From contig DKWR01000013.1 in NCBI GenBank assembly GCA_002491825.1, positions 1 through 8,024 of the forward strand: DNA of 8,024 bases, written 5' to 3'. Below the pieces are notes generated by a model. That model searched no databases, was not told where the DNA came from, and worked only from the letters and a program-made list of their open reading frames with translations. This document shows positions 5,969 through 8,024 of this stretch, one piece after another (the first letter of the stretch is position 1; every line of letters begins with the position of its first letter). This DNA comes from Ruminococcaceae bacterium UBA7147 (GTDB lineage: Bacteria; Bacillota; Clostridia; Oscillospirales; Acutalibacteraceae). A program made the translations under genes and the position numbers.

Positions 5969-6850
5969 ATGGAACCGAAATTAAGAGATTATATTGAAAA
6001 TCTGTTTGCGACAGCTCCGAAAACAAAGCAAGCCTATGAGCTTAGGGAGGAGATCATACGCAACACAATCGACCGCTACCACGATTTGCTAACCGAAGGC
6101 AAAAGCGAGGGCGAGGCTTATAACCTTGCGATTGCAGGAATCGGCGATATTAGCGAACTGTTGGAGGCTCTCGGCGGTAACCCGATTGAGGAAAACGCAA
6201 TGACAGAGGAACAGCATTCGGCAATAAAAAGCAGAAACTCAATTTTTACCGGAATTGCCGTTGCGCTGTACATACTCTGCGTGTCGCCCTGTATTCTGCT
6301 TGCAGGTACACCGCTTGTTAACATAAGCCCTGTTTTTATGTTCTTTATGATAAGCGTTGCAACAGGACTTCTGATTTACAGAAACAGGACAAAGGACATT
6401 ATGCTTGAGGAAAATCCTGAAAAAGCTTCGAAAATGAGGATAAATGCAATTCTGAAAGCCGTTGCAATAGGTATGTATATCTCCTGCACAACTCCCTGCA
6501 TTCTGCTTGCAAGTACTCCGATTGTTACAATAAGCCCTGTATTTATGTTTCTGATGATTGCAATTGCAACCGTCATTGTTGTTTTCACAAGGGACAAAAG
6601 CGGCTACACAAGAGCGGACGAAACTATGGTGGAGAGCTTCAAGGAGTTCAACGGACAAAAGCGCAAAACCTCAGCTCTGTACAAGGTGCTTGTGGCTATT
6701 TTATGGGTAACAACATCATTCATATACATTTATATAACAATTGCAACGGGATTTTTCACCGTTACGGTAACATGGATAATCTTCCTCGTTGCGGTTGCAC
6801 TCCAGAATCTTATGAAAGCAATATTTGACTATGCGGAGGCGAGAAAATGA
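5969..6850 (+). CDS. HAAS/permease-prefix domain membrane protein with duplicated TM hairpin
   Basis: The 293-residue product starts with a cytoplasmic helical HAAS-type domain (1-72: LRDYIENLFATAPKTK, then EAYNLAIAGIGDISELLEAL). Proteins with this prefix are typically encoded beside PadR regulators. Six membrane segments follow, at about 91-112, 118-138, 158-181, 187-206, 237-258 and 263-285, arranged as three hairpins. Hairpins one and two are a clear duplication with a 69-residue offset: P107-C108 with P176-C177, and ISPVFMF at 119-125 with 188-194. The DNA of 6287-6364 and 6494-6571 matches at 62 of 78 positions by hand count. Both copies keep a CxxPC motif (C104/C108, C173/C177). The third hairpin lacks it and ends in TWIIFLVAVALQNLMKAIF, typical of the family. 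GGAGGG precedes the ATG by five bases. Its function is unknown; a membrane sensor or partner of PadR and the DUF4097 protein is inferred. Confidence 0.85.
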   Translation: MEPKLRDYIENLFATAPKTKQAYELREEIIRNTIDRYHDLLTEGKSEGEAYNLAIAGIGDISELLEALGGNPIEENAMTEEQHSAIKSRNSIFTGIAVALYILCVSPCILLAGTPLVNISPVFMFFMISVATGLLIYRNRTKDIMLEENPEKASKMRINAILKAVAIGMYISCTTPCILLASTPIVTISPVFMFLMIAIATVIVVFTRDKSGYTRADETMVESFKEFNGQKRKTSALYKVLVAILWVTTSFIYIYITIATGFFTVTVTWIIFLVAVALQNLMKAIFDYAEARK

Positions 6851-7812
6851 GAAAATCAGCAAGAAACAGAATAATAATCTGGTCAATCATCAGCGTACTT
6901 CTTATCGGTTTTCTGACTGTGGGCATAATCGGGGTAAGAAATTACAATGTGTTTAACTTCAAGCTGTTCAGCTTTTCAGGTGAAGACCTTGACAAAATGT
7001 CAACAGGCAGTGCACAGTTTGACAAAAACGAGGTTAAATCAATTGATATTAACTGGACGAGCGGTACGGTTGAAATCAAAAACGGCAGTACCGATAAGGT
7101 GGAAATTTCGGAAAATGCATCATACGACAAGGACGACGACAACGCAATGCGCTGGAGCCTTGACGACGGAAAGCTTAAAATATACGACAGCAAAAATGCC
7201 TTCGGTTTTAATTGGTTTTCGTTTACAATGTCGCCCAAAAAGCTGACCGTAACTCTGCCCGAAAGCATTTCGCTTGATGAATTTGACGTAAGCTCGGCGA
7301 GCGCAGAATTTACTGCCGAGTGCATAAATGCTGATACTCTCGATATAGAAACAGCGACGGGAACAATCAAAGTAGACAGCTTTGAGGGAAATAAAGCCGA
7401 CATAAACACTGCAAGCGGTACGGTTGACTTTGTCGCAGTTTCGGCAGACGACGTTGACGTTGAAACCGTATCGGGCGAATGTACAGTCAGCGGTAAAATT
7501 GAAAAGCTCAACGCATCGGGCGTTTCGGCCGGGCTTAACCTCACCGTCGGCAAAAATAACAGTGAAATCAGTGCAGAAACCGTAAGCGGAAATGTGAATA
7601 TCAGGACAAACTGCGACGAAAACGGATTTACGGCAAACTACAGCAGTGTAAGCGGTAATTTCAGCAGTGACTTTGCAGGCAAAAACAAGGACGGAAAGTT
7701 TGTTTACGGCAGCGGCAAGGCAGACTACAATATTTCAACCGTCAGCGGAAACATTGATATTCAGCACCTTGCAGAAGATGAATTGACGAAGTGGCTGTTT
7801 GAGCTGTCTTAA
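6847..7812 (+). CDS. Membrane-anchored DUF4097-type beta-solenoid protein
   Basis: The 321-residue product has one N-terminal membrane anchor (9-30). An outer-face beta-solenoid follows, recognisable by recurring SG turns between short beta strands: TSGTVEI (71-77), TATGTIKV (169-176), TASGTVDF (188-195), TVSGECTV (207-214), TVSGNVNI (245-252), SVSGNF (267-272) and TVSGNIDI (298-305). This is the pattern of the DUF4097 family (putative adhesin, B. subtilis YvlB-like). These genes are often found with PadR or envelope-stress modules, but a direct biochemical role is not established. The ATG overlaps the previous stop codon (ATGA), and GGAGG (6835-6839) lies inside the upstream gene, so translation is probably coupled. 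The short C-terminal tail (DELTKWLFELS) has no sorting signal. Adhesion or envelope monitoring is inferred. Confidence 0.88.
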   Translation: MRKSARNRIIIWSIISVLLIGFLTVGIIGVRNYNVFNFKLFSFSGEDLDKMSTGSAQFDKNEVKSIDINWTSGTVEIKNGSTDKVEISENASYDKDDDNAMRWSLDDGKLKIYDSKNAFGFNWFSFTMSPKKLTVTLPESISLDEFDVSSASAEFTAECINADTLDIETATGTIKVDSFEGNKADINTASGTVDFVAVSADDVDVETVSGECTVSGKIEKLNASGVSAGLNLTVGKNNSEISAETVSGNVNIRTNCDENGFTANYSSVSGNFSSDFAGKNKDGKFVYGSGKADYNISTVSGNIDIQHLAEDELTKWLFELS

Positions 7813-7834
7813 AAACTATTGAATTATCCCTTGT

Positions 7835-7888
7835 ACTCGGCTTTATTTTTATACATATCTAGTGCAGTAAACTATAATTTAGCCGAGT
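7835..7888. other. 8-bp inverted repeat after the padR operon
   Basis: ACTCGGCT (7835-7842) and AGCCGAGT (7881-7888) are perfect inverted copies with 38 bases between them. The right arm also forms the alternative local hairpin GCCGAG-TGC-CTCGGC (7882-7896), so the two foldings exclude each other. Neither is followed by a T-run, so no convincing intrinsic terminator for the operon is seen in the remaining sequence. Confidence 0.4.
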
Positions 7889-7974
7889 GCCTCGGCGGGC
7901 AAATCGAGTGGAAATGTCGGGTTGTTTTGAAAAAATGGTTGCCCGAATTTTAAATTGATATATAGGTAACGTTT
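7881..7974 (+). repeat. 94-bp dispersed element, inverted copy 2
   Basis: This is the partner of 5359-5452 in opposite orientation, with 75 of 94 positions identical by hand count and no gaps. Most of the difference is in one 10-base block (7921-7930). The CGAGTGCCTCGG hairpin end faces the padR operon and the AGGTAACGTTT end faces away from it. No ORF and no transposase are present. It is either a dispersed intergenic repeat or the right end of a framed segment. Confidence 0.7.
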
Positions 7975-7981
7975 TATAGTT

Positions 7982-8023
7982 TGGAGTGTGGATTGTGGAT
8001 TGTGGAGTGTGGAGTGTGGAGTT
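7982..8023 (+). repeat. Tandem 7-bp repeat array (TGGAGTG/TGGATTG)
   Basis: Six consecutive 7-base units run to the window edge: TGGAGTG, TGGATTG twice, TGGAGTG twice, then TGGAGTT. The array may continue beyond the window. It is non-coding in context. Related units occur on the other strand at 5460-5492, beside the other 94-bp element copy. The unit is far too short, and lacks spacers, for a CRISPR array. Copy number is likely to vary between strains through slippage. Confidence 0.75.
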
Positions 8024-8024
8024 A

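Noticed and set aside
6239..6658. 139-residue cysteine-rich leftward ORF with two similar halves inside the HAAS gene
   Set aside because: The repeated halves simply reflect the duplicated DNA of the + strand gene. The cysteine-rich composition comes from reading the complement of membrane-segment codons.
6942..7553. 203-residue leftward ORF inside the DUF4097 gene
   Set aside because: It is the antisense of a serine/threonine/glycine-rich beta-solenoid gene. The + strand frame has family-typical repeats, a translation-coupled start and an RBS, so this is a shadow.
7982..8024. Possible CRISPR array
   Set aside because: The units are 7 bp long and directly abut without spacers. It is a simple tandem repeat.

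Overview
The window looks like a chromosomal segment of a gut or rumen Firmicute of the Ruminococcus/Oscillospiraceae type. This is inferred from four things: a secreted protein ending in a type I dockerin, strong AGGAGG-type ribosome binding sites with consensus sigma-A-like promoters, a YfhO-family membrane protein, and intergenic space full of small palindromic dispersed repeats. The species cannot be named from the sequence alone. No rRNA, tRNA, CRISPR array, transposase or phage gene was seen.

Layout. Bases 1-242 hold dispersed hairpin repeats, then a promoter with a perfect 11-bp inverted repeat, for a 602-residue exported BspA/LRR-like dockerin protein (243-2051, +). Bases 2052-2450 separate two convergent genes and hold a GC-rich hairpin, a roughly 158-bp MITE-like element bounded by ATATA, a small ATTCCGAATT repeat and a strong terminator reading leftward. 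A 901-residue YfhO-family polytopic membrane protein (2451-5156, -) follows. Bases 5157-5620 are a divergent control region: the yfhO promoter bracketed by exact 12-bp direct repeats, a complex inverted-repeat element, and the promoter of a compact rightward operon. That operon has three genes: a PadR-family repressor (5621-5950), a HAAS/permease-prefix membrane protein with an internally duplicated transmembrane hairpin (5969-6850), and a DUF4097-type membrane-anchored beta-solenoid protein (6847-7812). Bases 7813-8024 hold a second, inverted copy of the 5359-5452 element and a run of 7-bp tandem repeats.

How the genes fit together. The dockerin protein is expected to be exported and attached to a cohesin-bearing scaffold or surface protein. 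YfhO proteins act on the outer face of the membrane in glycosylation of surface polymers. The padR operon is a common Firmicute architecture in which PadR probably represses its own operon and the other two proteins act at the membrane, possibly in envelope sensing; this last part is inference.

The gene content is mostly recognisable. The less ordinary features are the 94-bp inverted repeat pair framing the padR operon (about 80% identical, with a compensated hairpin), the duplicated CxxPC membrane hairpin, the three-fold repeated middle region that splits the LRR part of the dockerin protein, and the symmetric sequences at all three promoters.
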